Below, piece after piece: positions 1 through 6,192 of a stretch of 10,185 bases of DNA (its first letter is position 1; each line of letters opens with the position of its first letter). Below the pieces are notes generated by a model. That model worked only from the letters and a program-made list of their open reading frames with translations, had not been told where the DNA came from and ran no database searches. Source of the stretch: an uncultured Clostridia bacterium. GTDB lineage: Bacteria; Bacillota; Clostridia; Oscillospirales; Oscillospiraceae. Location: NCBI GenBank assembly GCA_947176425.1, contig CAMWQV010000033.1, forward strand, positions 1 to 10,185. The letters run 5' to 3'. The translations under genes were made by a program, and so were the position numbers.

Positions 1-252
1 ACGCAGGCCGTTCACACGGACGATTTTGTCTGCAAGACAGTCGCAGCCTTCCGGCGGATGGCGCTCATAGGTGGCGGCATGGTTTCCGGGGACATACAGC
101 AGCGGCGCCCGGCCCATTGTGACAAGAAAAGACAGATAAGTTGCGTTGAGGTCGCCGCAGGAGATCATCAGGTCGAACTCGTCCAGACGTCCCGGCTGAT
201 AGTAGTCCCAAAGATAAGGGCTCTCTTTATCGGAAACCAGCAGAAGCTTCAC
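1..252 (-). CDS. Metallophosphoesterase-like protein, N-terminal 84 residues (3' end outside window)
   Basis: Only the first 84 codons are present; the gene runs off at position 1. The start is a GTG at 252-250 that overlaps the TGA stop of the upstream BMP-like gene as GTGA, with GAGGGG a short distance upstream, so translation is probably coupled to that gene. The protein opens with a beta strand ending in VSD (D8), then FDLMISCGDL (residues 25-34) and YVPGNHA (53-59), the layout of calcineurin-type metallophosphoesterases. The family normally has DxH, GDL/GDxxD and GNHD/E boxes. Here the first box reads D-K-E and the third ends in Ala instead of Asp. A Clostridia subfamily with GNH followed by a PPEGC stretch is known to me, and PPEGC is present at 66-70. 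The substrate cannot be told. It could be active with altered metal ligands or degenerate. Confidence 0.72.
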   Translation of the reverse strand, partial: MKLLLVSDKESPYLWDYYQPGRLDEFDLMISCGDLNATYLSFLVTMGRAPLLYVPGNHAATYERHPPEGCDCLADKIVRVNGLR

Positions 253-2240
253 AGCAGCGGCCCCTCTTTCTCCGGCGGGATCTGGTCGCGGTAGACCCCC
301 TGGAGCCGGACAATCGAGCGGGACATGGGCAGCAGCTCCGGAAAGACCGGGATATCGCCGTCCACACAGTCGCACAGCCAGTCCATATGGAGAATTTCTT
401 CCGGAGAGAACCAGCGTTCCCCATCACTGCGGATTTTTCCGTCCTGGGAGGTAATCTCTCTGCGGAAGGGTTCGACAGAGCCGCTGATAATGCCGCCCTG
501 CAAAATTTTCACCAGCTGGCGGACGCCCTCCGGCAGATCGGGGCTCAGCAGCACATCCACAACGCGGCTGTTCATGCCCCACCAGTAATTGACCGCACGA
601 TCTCCCTTTGCGCTGAGCGTATCCCAGCCGCCGCTGAAGATATTGCGGATAATTTTCACATAGAAGTTGCCCCAGTGCCAGTAGGGGGAGGCCAGAGGAC
701 GAAGGGAACCGTCAGGCTGAAGCTGGCACAGGCCCCAGGGTTCCTGTACGCGGTCCGGCGTGGGGAGGTCGCGGTTGGACAGCACCGTCACTCCTTCGCG
801 GGCCAGATCGCCCATGGGGTCCGGACTGACACAGGACCATTTTACCTGAATGCGGGCGCGGGGATTGGTCAGCCGTGCGCCCAGAGCGAACGCGTTGATA
901 CTGGCTGGAACGCCGAAAATAGGATTGCTGGCTACATAGCCGATCCGTCCGTCAGGACTCATTGCGCCCGCAATCGCGCCGGTGATGAATTTGCCCTCAT
1001 AGATACGGCTGTAATACGTGCGCACGCCGGTGTAGGGCATGGCGGCGGAGCAGTTGAGAATACGCACGTTTGAATATTTTGCGGCGGCTTTCCGGCAGGC
1101 GGTAATCAGGGGGGGCGTAGTGGCAAAAATCACCTGCGCGCCGTTTTTGACAGCGGTCTCCATCGCCTGATCCGCTTCTTCTCCCGGACGGACGCCGTCG
1201 AAAACGGAGATGTCCACTTTATCCTCCATGACCGCCTCCAGATACTGCCGTCCCAAATCATGGGCACGTGCCCAGTCACTCTCCTCAGGGCGGCGTTCGT
1301 TGATAAAGGCGACTTTCAGATGGTCGGGGAACATGGCCTTGAACAGACGGCCCAGCAGTTTGGAATCTTTTTTCTCTTTCTTCTCCTGGGATTCCTCCTC
1401 ATCGTTCTCCGGGGCGGTATTGACGGCGATTGGTTCGGGATTAGCCAGGACTTTCACATCAGGCCAGAGTGCGGTCAGTGTTTTCAGCAGTTCCTGGGAG
1501 CTGGCGGTCTTGAGCATCTCGAAGGGATACAGCCGCAGCCATACCAGCAGCGCGTCCGCCTCGGTGATGGGCAGGTCTTTCCCGCCGAGTTTCCGGAAGG
1601 GGGCGCGGAAATAGGTGAGATTGGATAAAAAGTGCTGGCGTTCATCGTCTGTCCAGACATGGTCCGGTTCAAATCCCAACGCGGCTTGCAGCTTGGCGAA
1701 ACCTCCCGGCCTGGTAAAAGACACCTGATACAGCCCGCTCATCTGGAACGAGGCCATAAATTCATAATAAACCTGGACCGCGGGGTCCTCCGACCAGCGG
1801 GGAACCACCCGGATGACATAGCCGGGAATGGTGGGGGCGTCGTAGCTTTTGAGGACGCTGACGCGCTTGTTTCCCTCCTGAACATAGAAGCGTCCGAAGT
1901 ATTCATAGCAGCGGATGGGGTCGCGGATTCCCTCGTCCCCCAGATGGGCGGCGCACAGGTTCGTCCATTTGACGCCAAATTCGGAATCAGGGTCCAGCAG
2001 CGGCATGAAGTTGGCGGCGAATGCGGAACGGCGTCCGGCGGTTTTGGTGCCGACAATCTGTTCGGTAGGAATTTCAATGACGCCCAGATCAACGCGTCCG
2101 GTAATCATAGAGTCATCCGGCATGATCTCGTCAAGCACCTGGGGATAGGGATAGCGTCCATGGAGAACGCAGTCTTTGTAGGATTTCTGCCCCAGTTTAA
2201 GCGCTTTATTATATTGTTCAACTGCTTCTTTTCTGCCCAT
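249..2240 (-). CDS. BMP/PnrA-like periplasmic-binding-fold protein with N-terminal ParB-like region, no signal peptide (663 aa)
   Basis: The frame is open to 2354, but the start is the ATG at 2240: AAGGAGG lies at 2257-2251, 10 nt upstream, and a promoter sits at 2314-2342. The mature reading begins MGRKEAVEQYNKALKLGQ. Residues 1-290 form an N-terminal region with a ParB/sulfiredoxin-like element, YVQEGNKRVSVLK (119-131). A very charged linker follows at 278-294. Residues 308-600 resemble the BMP family (PF02608: PnrA/Med/TmpC), with KVAFINERRPEESDW (309-323), VIFATTPP (370-377), YEGKFITGAIAGAMS (414-428) and GRIGYVASNPIFGVP (431-445). Known BMP proteins are exported lipoproteins that bind purine nucleosides for ABC transporters. 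This one shows no signal peptide, no lipobox Cys and no permease or ATPase gene beside it, so a cytoplasmic ligand sensor is possible. Databases would probably label it a BMP-family ABC transporter substrate-binding protein. The next gene overlaps it by 4 nt. Confidence 0.85.
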   Translation of the reverse strand: MGRKEAVEQYNKALKLGQKSYKDCVLHGRYPYPQVLDEIMPDDSMITGRVDLGVIEIPTEQIVGTKTAGRRSAFAANFMPLLDPDSEFGVKWTNLCAAHLGDEGIRDPIRCYEYFGRFYVQEGNKRVSVLKSYDAPTIPGYVIRVVPRWSEDPAVQVYYEFMASFQMSGLYQVSFTRPGGFAKLQAALGFEPDHVWTDDERQHFLSNLTYFRAPFRKLGGKDLPITEADALLVWLRLYPFEMLKTASSQELLKTLTALWPDVKVLANPEPIAVNTAPENDEEESQEKKEKKDSKLLGRLFKAMFPDHLKVAFINERRPEESDWARAHDLGRQYLEAVMEDKVDISVFDGVRPGEEADQAMETAVKNGAQVIFATTPPLITACRKAAAKYSNVRILNCSAAMPYTGVRTYYSRIYEGKFITGAIAGAMSPDGRIGYVASNPIFGVPASINAFALGARLTNPRARIQVKWSCVSPDPMGDLAREGVTVLSNRDLPTPDRVQEPWGLCQLQPDGSLRPLASPYWHWGNFYVKIIRNIFSGGWDTLSAKGDRAVNYWWGMNSRVVDVLLSPDLPEGVRQLVKILQGGIISGSVEPFRREITSQDGKIRSDGERWFSPEEILHMDWLCDCVDGDIPVFPELLPMSRSIVRLQGVYRDQIPPEKEGPLL

Positions 2241-2250
2241 AAAGGTTATT

Positions 2251-2257
2251 CCTCCTT
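2251..2257 (-). promoter_or_regulatory. Shine-Dalgarno that fixes the BMP-like start at 2240
   Basis: AAGGAGG on the minus strand with a 10-nt spacer to ATG 2240-2238. It excludes the upstream in-frame starts, which would put 38 unrelated residues in front and would start within or upstream of the promoter. Confidence 0.85.
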
Positions 2258-2313
2258 GTCCCGCACTTCCCGGCGGGTTCGATACAATCATAAGATTTTC
2301 AGGAAACAGGGAC

Positions 2314-2342
2314 ATTATAATCAAAGCGGTCCGCAAACACAA
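2314..2342 (-). promoter_or_regulatory. Sigma-A-like promoter of the BMP-like/phosphoesterase unit
   Basis: On the minus strand TTGTGT (2342-2337), a 17-nt spacer and a perfect TATAAT (2319-2314). Transcription would start near 2307 and leave a leader of about 67 nt. The leader holds a small CCCGC/GCGGG hairpin (2260-2277) right next to the ribosome binding site, too weak to call a regulator. The -35 box matches only in TTG. Confidence 0.55.
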
Positions 2343-2414
2343 GCGGAAGTCCAACGGGGAAACAGAGATTTTTTGCCGGGAAATTCGTGAAAGACAGGTA
2401 ATCTTATATAAAAA

Positions 2415-4304
2415 TTACTGCACAAGGCCGCGCCAGAGCAGGGTAACGATCTGACCGCGGGTACAGGTATCGTCAGGGGAGAACGCTGTCCCGCCGGTAC
2501 CGGTGACGATTCCCTGTTCCGCGGCCCAGTCCACAGCCCGCGCATAGTCCGCTGGTACGTCAGTGAAACCGGCAGCCGTGTTCGCCGCCGGACTGCCCGC
2601 CGCTTTCCAGAGAAATTCTACGGTCTGCGCACGGGTGCAGGGGTCTTTTGGGGAAAAGCGGTCTCCGGACACCATACCCTGCTCATAGGCCCACCGCACC
2701 GGCTGGCAGTAAAAATCATTTTCCAGCACGTCGGCGCAGGGAATACCGGTTCCAGACGGCGTGGGACTGCCCATTGCGCGCCAGAGAAACGTAATGATCT
2801 CGCCGCGGGTACAGACGGCGTCCGGCGCAAAGGCCGAGGCCGTGACGCCGTTGGTAATGCCCTGATTGACAGCCCATAAGACCGGTTCATAATAATAGGC
2901 GTCCCGGCTGACATCAGTAAACGGACTCCCGCTGTCCGTCATCTTTGCCGGAACAGAGGAAGCGGCGGTCGTGCCATTGCCAAGCTGCCCGTAATAATTC
3001 CAGCCCCAGGTCCAGATTGTACCATCAGTTTTAACAGCCATCATAGAATTTTGGTGTCCGCTGACGGCGGCGGTATTGTCCAGCACTTTTACGGGAACGT
3101 CCGTATTCTCGTTGGAACCGTTGCCAAGCTGCCCGTGATAATTCCAGCCCCAGGTCCAGAGGGAACCGTCAGTTTTCAGAGCGGCGGCATATTCCCAATG
3201 CCCGCTGGCTGCGGCAACATTGTCCAGAATCTGTGTTGGAATGCTGCTGTATTCCGCATTGGAACCGGTGCCGAGCTGACCGAAATAATTTAGTCCGCAG
3301 GTCCAAAGGGTGCCGTCGGTTTTCAGGACGGACGTGCGGCTCCATCCCAAATCGACCGCAGCGACATTGTCCATAATCTTAACAGGTATGTCAGAATCGG
3401 CTGTGGTACCGTTCCCAAGCTGTCCGTAACGGTTGCTGCCCCACATCCAGAGAGAACCGTCGGTTTTAATGGCGGCCATATGGTTTACGCCGATGCGGAC
3501 ATCCGTCACATTGTCCAGCACCTGGAGCGGCAGGGTTTGATAGATTTCCTGGTAGTCAAGCTCCTCATACTCGTTGTAATCATTAAAAATGCCGCCGTTT
3601 CCCAGCTCTCCGTAAGCATTGAGGCCCCAGGTCCAGAGGGTGCCGTCGGTTTTAATGGCGGCAACTGCATGGGCGTCGTCGTTGAAGGTTACAAAAGACA
3701 CACTGTCCATGACTTTCACAGGGATTGTCTGATATACATAGGAATACCGGTCCGTTTTATTTCCCAGACCGCCGTTTCCGATATGTCCGTACTGATTATC
3801 CCCCCACATCCATAGGGAACCGTCGGTCTTAATAACGGCGGTATAGTAGCTGCCTGCCTGAACAGACGCCACATCGTCCATCACTTTGACGGGGGAGGTA
3901 TGGATAAAATGTTTTGAGGCATGGTCGAAGTTATTGCCGCCGCCGATATCCACGTCGCCGGAACCGTTTGTTCCCAGCTGTCCGTGGTAGTTGCTGCCCC
4001 ACATCCACAGGGAACCGTCGGTTTTCAGAGCAGCGGTGACGCCGTTGCCGAGGCTGACGTCCGCCACACCGTCCATCACTTTGACGGGGACGCTGGAGGA
4101 CTCTTGAGAACCGATGCCCAATTCGCCGGAGGCATTGCGGCCCCAGGTCCAGAGACTGCCGCTGCTGTCGATATAGGCGGCATGGGTCATGCTCATGTCA
4201 AACGGGAAAGTTTCCTGTATCTGCATCTGGTAGGCTTCCGCCGGGCCGGACAGGGAAAAGCTTAATAAAATCGAGAAAAACACGATCAGCAGTTTTTTAT
4301 TCAT
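2415..4304 (-). CDS. Secreted RCC1-repeat beta-propeller protein with three C-terminal SLH domains (629 aa)
   Basis: The frame is open to 4550, but the start is ATG 4304: it begins a signal peptide (MNKKLLIVFF, cleavage likely after PAEA at residue 24), AAAAGGAG lies at 4325-4318 (spacer 13 nt), and a promoter sits at 4349-4377. Eight RCC1-type units follow, marked by WTWGxNxxGxLG-like motifs starting at residues 52, 100, 165, 224, 286, 334, 383 and 431, each preceded by a KTDG(S/T)-type turn (SSGS in the first). Residues 461-629 hold three S-layer homology domains (FTDVSRDAY at 462, CADVLENDF at 523, FTDVPADYA at 580), each ending in a CTRxx(I/T)V-type helix (the first CTRGEIITFLW at 498). 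SLH domains bind pyruvylated secondary wall polymer, so the protein should sit on the cell surface with the propeller displayed as a binding module. The ligand is unknown and no catalytic domain is seen. It appears monocistronic. Confidence 0.93.
   Translation of the reverse strand: MNKKLLIVFFSILLSFSLSGPAEAYQMQIQETFPFDMSMTHAAYIDSSGSLWTWGRNASGELGIGSQESSSVPVKVMDGVADVSLGNGVTAALKTDGSLWMWGSNYHGQLGTNGSGDVDIGGGNNFDHASKHFIHTSPVKVMDDVASVQAGSYYTAVIKTDGSLWMWGDNQYGHIGNGGLGNKTDRYSYVYQTIPVKVMDSVSFVTFNDDAHAVAAIKTDGTLWTWGLNAYGELGNGGIFNDYNEYEELDYQEIYQTLPLQVLDNVTDVRIGVNHMAAIKTDGSLWMWGSNRYGQLGNGTTADSDIPVKIMDNVAAVDLGWSRTSVLKTDGTLWTCGLNYFGQLGTGSNAEYSSIPTQILDNVAAASGHWEYAAALKTDGSLWTWGWNYHGQLGNGSNENTDVPVKVLDNTAAVSGHQNSMMAVKTDGTIWTWGWNYYGQLGNGTTAASSVPAKMTDSGSPFTDVSRDAYYYEPVLWAVNQGITNGVTASAFAPDAVCTRGEIITFLWRAMGSPTPSGTGIPCADVLENDFYCQPVRWAYEQGMVSGDRFSPKDPCTRAQTVEFLWKAAGSPAANTAAGFTDVPADYARAVDWAAEQGIVTGTGGTAFSPDDTCTRGQIVTLLWRGLVQ
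2997..4151 (-). repeat. Eight degenerate tandem coding repeats (RCC1 units)
   Basis: The first codons of the eight W-x-x-G motifs lie at 4151, 4007, 3812, 3635, 3449, 3305, 3158 and 3014 on the minus strand, giving steps of 144, 195, 177, 186, 144, 147 and 144 bp. The basic unit is therefore 48-49 codons, and three units carry insertions of about 17, 11 and 14 codons. DNA similarity is visible, for example the recurring plus-strand word gaaccgtcggtttt near 3460, 3810 and 4010. The units look like an internal duplication series inside one gene. Confidence 0.8.
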
Positions 4305-4348
4305 TCTATTTTGGAAGCTCCTTTTGTCATTAAAATCACAGCTGCTAT

Positions 4349-4377
4349 ATTGTAACGGATACCCTGTAGATTTGCAA
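4349..4377 (-). promoter_or_regulatory. Promoter of the RCC1/SLH surface-protein gene
   Basis: On the minus strand TTGCAA (4377-4372), 17-nt spacer, TACAAT (4354-4349). The start site would fall near 4342, giving a leader of about 38 nt. It lies just downstream of the ppi terminator, so the surface-protein gene is its own transcription unit. Confidence 0.6.
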
Positions 4378-4399
4378 GGATTTTTCCCAAAAATATTCT

Positions 4400-4434
4400 G
4401 GAAAATAAAGAAGAACTGTCCGAAAACCGGACAG
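4400..4434 (-). terminator. Rho-independent terminator of the cyclophilin gene
   Basis: The stem CTGTCCG/CGGACAG (4434-4428 with 4422-4416) has 7 perfect pairs and a 5-nt loop. It is followed on the minus strand by TTCTTCTTTATTTTC. It begins 9 nt after the end of the peptidyl-prolyl isomerase gene. Confidence 0.8.
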
Positions 4435-4443
4435 CTCAGCAGC

Positions 4444-4968
4444 TTAATTCTTTTCGGGTTCGGGGTATTCGACGCCCTGGAGATCAACGCGGATGGATTC
4501 GATGACCTGCGGCGTTTTCGGTTTGTTGTCGGGGAAACTGCGGGGGACACGGGAAATTTCTACGGCTGCTTCCGCGTTTTCGGTAATCTTGCCGAATGCG
4601 GCATACTGGCCGTCAAGATAATCGGCAGTGTCCACCATAATAAAGAACTGGCTTCCGGCACTGTCCGGGTGGCTGGAACGCGCCATGGAGAGAATGCCCA
4701 GCGTGTGCTTGATATCGTTCTGTTCAAAGCCGTTCGTGCTAAATTCGCCGCGGATGGAATAGCCGGGATTGCCGGTGCCGTTTCCGAGGGGGCAGCCGCC
4801 CTGAATCATGAAGCCGGGAATGACGCGGTGGAAGGTAAGGCCGTCATAAAAGCCGCTGTTGGCTAACGCGATAAAATTATTGACGGTATTCGGCGCTTTT
4901 TCCGGGTACAGCTCGCCCTTCATGGTCTGGCCGTTTTCCAGGACTATGGTCACGATTGGATTGCTCAT
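4444..4968 (-). CDS. Cyclophilin-type peptidyl-prolyl cis-trans isomerase (174 aa)
   Basis: The enzyme catalyses cis-trans isomerisation of Xaa-Pro bonds and helps proteins fold; with no signal peptide or membrane segment it should act in the cytoplasm. Cyclophilin motifs are complete: NFIALANSGFYDGLTFHRV (31-49), with catalytic Arg at 48, IPGFMIQGG (50-58), GILSMARS (91-98), SAGSQFFI (103-110) and LDGQYAAFGKI (118-128). Length is normal for a single-domain bacterial cyclophilin. The residue equivalent to Trp121 of human cyclophilin A appears to be Tyr122 here, a change common in bacterial members and associated with low cyclosporin binding. The start ATG 4968 has GGGAG about 11 nt upstream. 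The gene is probably named ppiB in related genomes, but the orthology cannot be settled from sequence reading. It lies 37 nt after the Uma2 gene and ends at a terminator. Confidence 0.95.
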   Translation of the reverse strand: MSNPIVTIVLENGQTMKGELYPEKAPNTVNNFIALANSGFYDGLTFHRVIPGFMIQGGCPLGNGTGNPGYSIRGEFSTNGFEQNDIKHTLGILSMARSSHPDSAGSQFFIMVDTADYLDGQYAAFGKITENAEAAVEISRVPRSFPDNKPKTPQVIESIRVDLQGVEYPEPEKN

Positions 4969-4999
4969 GGTATGATTTCTCCCTTATATATTAAATAAA

Positions 5000-5029
5000 T
5001 TTATATTAGGTTTCCAGCAGAACCGACAA
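5000..5029 (-). promoter_or_regulatory. Possible promoter of the cyclophilin gene
   Basis: On the minus strand TTGTCG (5029-5024), 18-nt spacer, TATAAA (5005-5000), in a very AT-rich gap. AT-rich sequence produces such matches easily, and read-through from the smpB-Uma2 unit is the alternative, because no terminator is visible between the genes. Confidence 0.3.
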
Positions 5030-5581
5030 ATCAAGAGTACAATCTTTTAACGAAAATACTGTTGCTTCCGTTGTACTGAACGGATAATGGGCTTTCGGAT
5101 AAAATATGCCGTTTTCATTCAGATACACCATAATGGATTCTTCCTCTATGGATATGATCCAGTATTCATTGACCCCTGCTTCGGCATATTTATTATACTT
5201 GACAATTTTGTCCATTCCGGCTGTAGATTTTGACAGAATTTCAAAAATTACCGCAGGCGGACCCACATAGCAGCCGTCCTTTAATTTATCTTTGTCGCAT
5301 ACAACAGATATATCCGGAACAAACATTGTACACACGTTGTTTTCATCCTGACAGGAATCATCAATGAACGCAACATCAATTTCTTGAAAAGCCTCACACC
5401 GCCTGCCGTCTAAAATACGGTCCAGCTGCGCTATAAGTTTCCTGCTGATTCTTTGGTGTGCGATGGATGGACGTGTCTTTCTGATTAACGCGCCGTCAAC
5501 AAGCTCATACCTGTCGTCCAAGTCCATAGCAAGGTACTGACCATAGGTATATTTCTCTTCTTGAAATTTTCTTGCTTCCAT
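5006..5581 (-). CDS. Uma2 family (DUF820) putative PD-(D/E)xK endonuclease-fold protein (191 aa)
   Basis: The sequence fits Uma2/DUF820 (PF05685): YELVDGALIRKTRPSIAHQ (25-43), then FVPDISVVCDKDKL (87-100), GPPAVIFEILSKST (107-120) and KYNKYAEAGVNEYWII (128-143). In the PD-(D/E)xK core, D90, E114 and a Lys at 125 or 128 are the expected acidic and basic residues. The family is widely annotated as endonuclease, but its natural substrate is not established, and many copies are dispersed in genomes without a clear role. The gene starts at ATG 5581, 15 nt after the smpB stop, with GGAAGGA upstream, so it is probably co-transcribed with smpB. Its base composition is lower in GC (one 60-nt sample is 38%) than the flanking genes, which suggests later insertion. 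Cysteines at 62, 78, 84, 95 and 104 are unusually many. Confidence 0.88.
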   Translation of the reverse strand: MEARKFQEEKYTYGQYLAMDLDDRYELVDGALIRKTRPSIAHQRISRKLIAQLDRILDGRRCEAFQEIDVAFIDDSCQDENNVCTMFVPDISVVCDKDKLKDGCYVGPPAVIFEILSKSTAGMDKIVKYNKYAEAGVNEYWIISIEEESIMVYLNENGIFYPKAHYPFSTTEATVFSLKDCTLDLSVLLET

Positions 5582-5596
5582 TATTCCTGTCCTTCC

Positions 5597-6064
5597 TCAG
5601 CGGTGATACGACTTCATAGCACGGTCGATATCCCGTTTTGCGTCGCGTTTCGCCATCGCGTCCCGCTTATCGTAATTCTTTTTGCCGCGGCAGAGGCCGA
5701 CTTCGATTTTAACGCGGGAATTTTTGAAATACACGCTTAAAGGAATCAGGGTATAGCCGTCCTGCTGCACGTAAGCCTGAAGACGGTTAATCTCGCGCTT
5801 GTGCATCAGCAGGCGGCGGGGACGGACAGGGTCACGGTTAAAGATATTGCCGTGTTCATAGGGACTGATGTGCATACCGTGGAGGTAAATTTCTCCGTTT
5901 TTGGCGATGCAGTAGGAATCCTTCAAATTCAGCGTACCGGCGCGGATGGATTTGACTTCCGTACCGAACAGCTCGATTCCGGCTTCGTACCGGTCCTCTA
6001 TAAAATAATCATGATGCGCTTTCCGGTTTTGCGCCGCCACTTTGACGCCGTGCTTTTCCGCCAT
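5597..6064 (-). CDS. smpB: SsrA-binding protein SmpB (155 aa)
   Basis: SmpB binds tmRNA and brings it to stalled ribosomes for trans-translation, which tags the stuck peptide and releases the ribosome. Family motifs are all present: NRKAHHDYFIEDRYEAGIEL (13-32), GTEVKSIRAG (34-43), ISPYEHGNIFNRDPVRPRRL (66-85), LIPLSVYF (106-113), and GKKNYDKRDAMAKRDAKRDI (127-146), whose basic C-terminal tail inserts into the empty mRNA channel. Length is typical. The start ATG 6064 has a perfect AAGGAGGT with a 9-nt spacer. The gene is followed by the Uma2 gene. In many Firmicutes smpB lies between rnr (RNase R) and ssrA; neither is in this window, so the usual neighbourhood has been rearranged. Confidence 0.97.
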   Translation of the reverse strand: MAEKHGVKVAAQNRKAHHDYFIEDRYEAGIELFGTEVKSIRAGTLNLKDSYCIAKNGEIYLHGMHISPYEHGNIFNRDPVRPRRLLMHKREINRLQAYVQQDGYTLIPLSVYFKNSRVKIEVGLCRGKKNYDKRDAMAKRDAKRDIDRAMKSYHR

Positions 6065-6097
6065 AGAAAAAATACCTCCTTGTGTTTGCTCCGTTCC

Positions 6098-6126
6098 AGT
6101 ATACCATATTCTGTCAAGCCATGCAA
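6098..6126 (-). promoter_or_regulatory. Extended -10 promoter of smpB
   Basis: On the minus strand TTGCAT (6126-6121), 17-nt spacer, TATACT (6103-6098), with TGG directly before it, giving an extended -10. A perfect TTGACA also occurs at 6117-6112, but it is only 8 nt from the -10 and so is not its partner. The leader is about 27 nt and includes the AAGGAGGT site. Confidence 0.65.
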
Positions 6127-6192
6127 GGTGAAAAAATGAGTCTTCTTTTTACCTTATCGTGTAAATAAACGCCTGTAAACGTTACTCGCTTT

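Noticed and set aside
387..1073. Plus-strand 228-codon open frame, and others antisense to the BMP-like gene
   Set aside because: They are shadows of a high-GC coding frame; no motif, no plausible start signal.
2260..2277. CCCGC/GCGGG hairpin in the BMP-like leader as a riboswitch or terminator
   Set aside because: Five pairs with an 8-nt loop, no T-run, no conserved riboswitch core in the roughly 67-nt leader.
2241..2354. 38-residue N-terminal extension of the BMP-like protein
   Set aside because: It spans the predicted promoter and ribosome binding site; the strong AAGGAGG belongs to ATG 2240.
4305..4550. 82-residue N-terminal extension of the RCC1/SLH gene
   Set aside because: It reads back through the promoter and the cyclophilin terminator into the end of the cyclophilin gene, and the signal peptide begins only at ATG 4304.
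4324..4866. Plus-strand 180-codon open frame over the cyclophilin gene
   Set aside because: It is antisense to a gene with complete family motifs and shows no recognisable protein features or ribosome binding site.
6127..6192. Possible terminator of the S51-like gene
   Set aside because: Only an A/T-rich imperfect hairpin (GGT-AAAAA with TTTTT-C-ACC) and a 4-bp AACG/CGTT stem are present; neither is followed by a proper T-run after a GC-rich stem.
6065..6192. ssrA (tmRNA) beside smpB
   Set aside because: The gap is only 128 nt and is filled by the smpB promoter; no tRNA-like ends or tag reading frame are visible.
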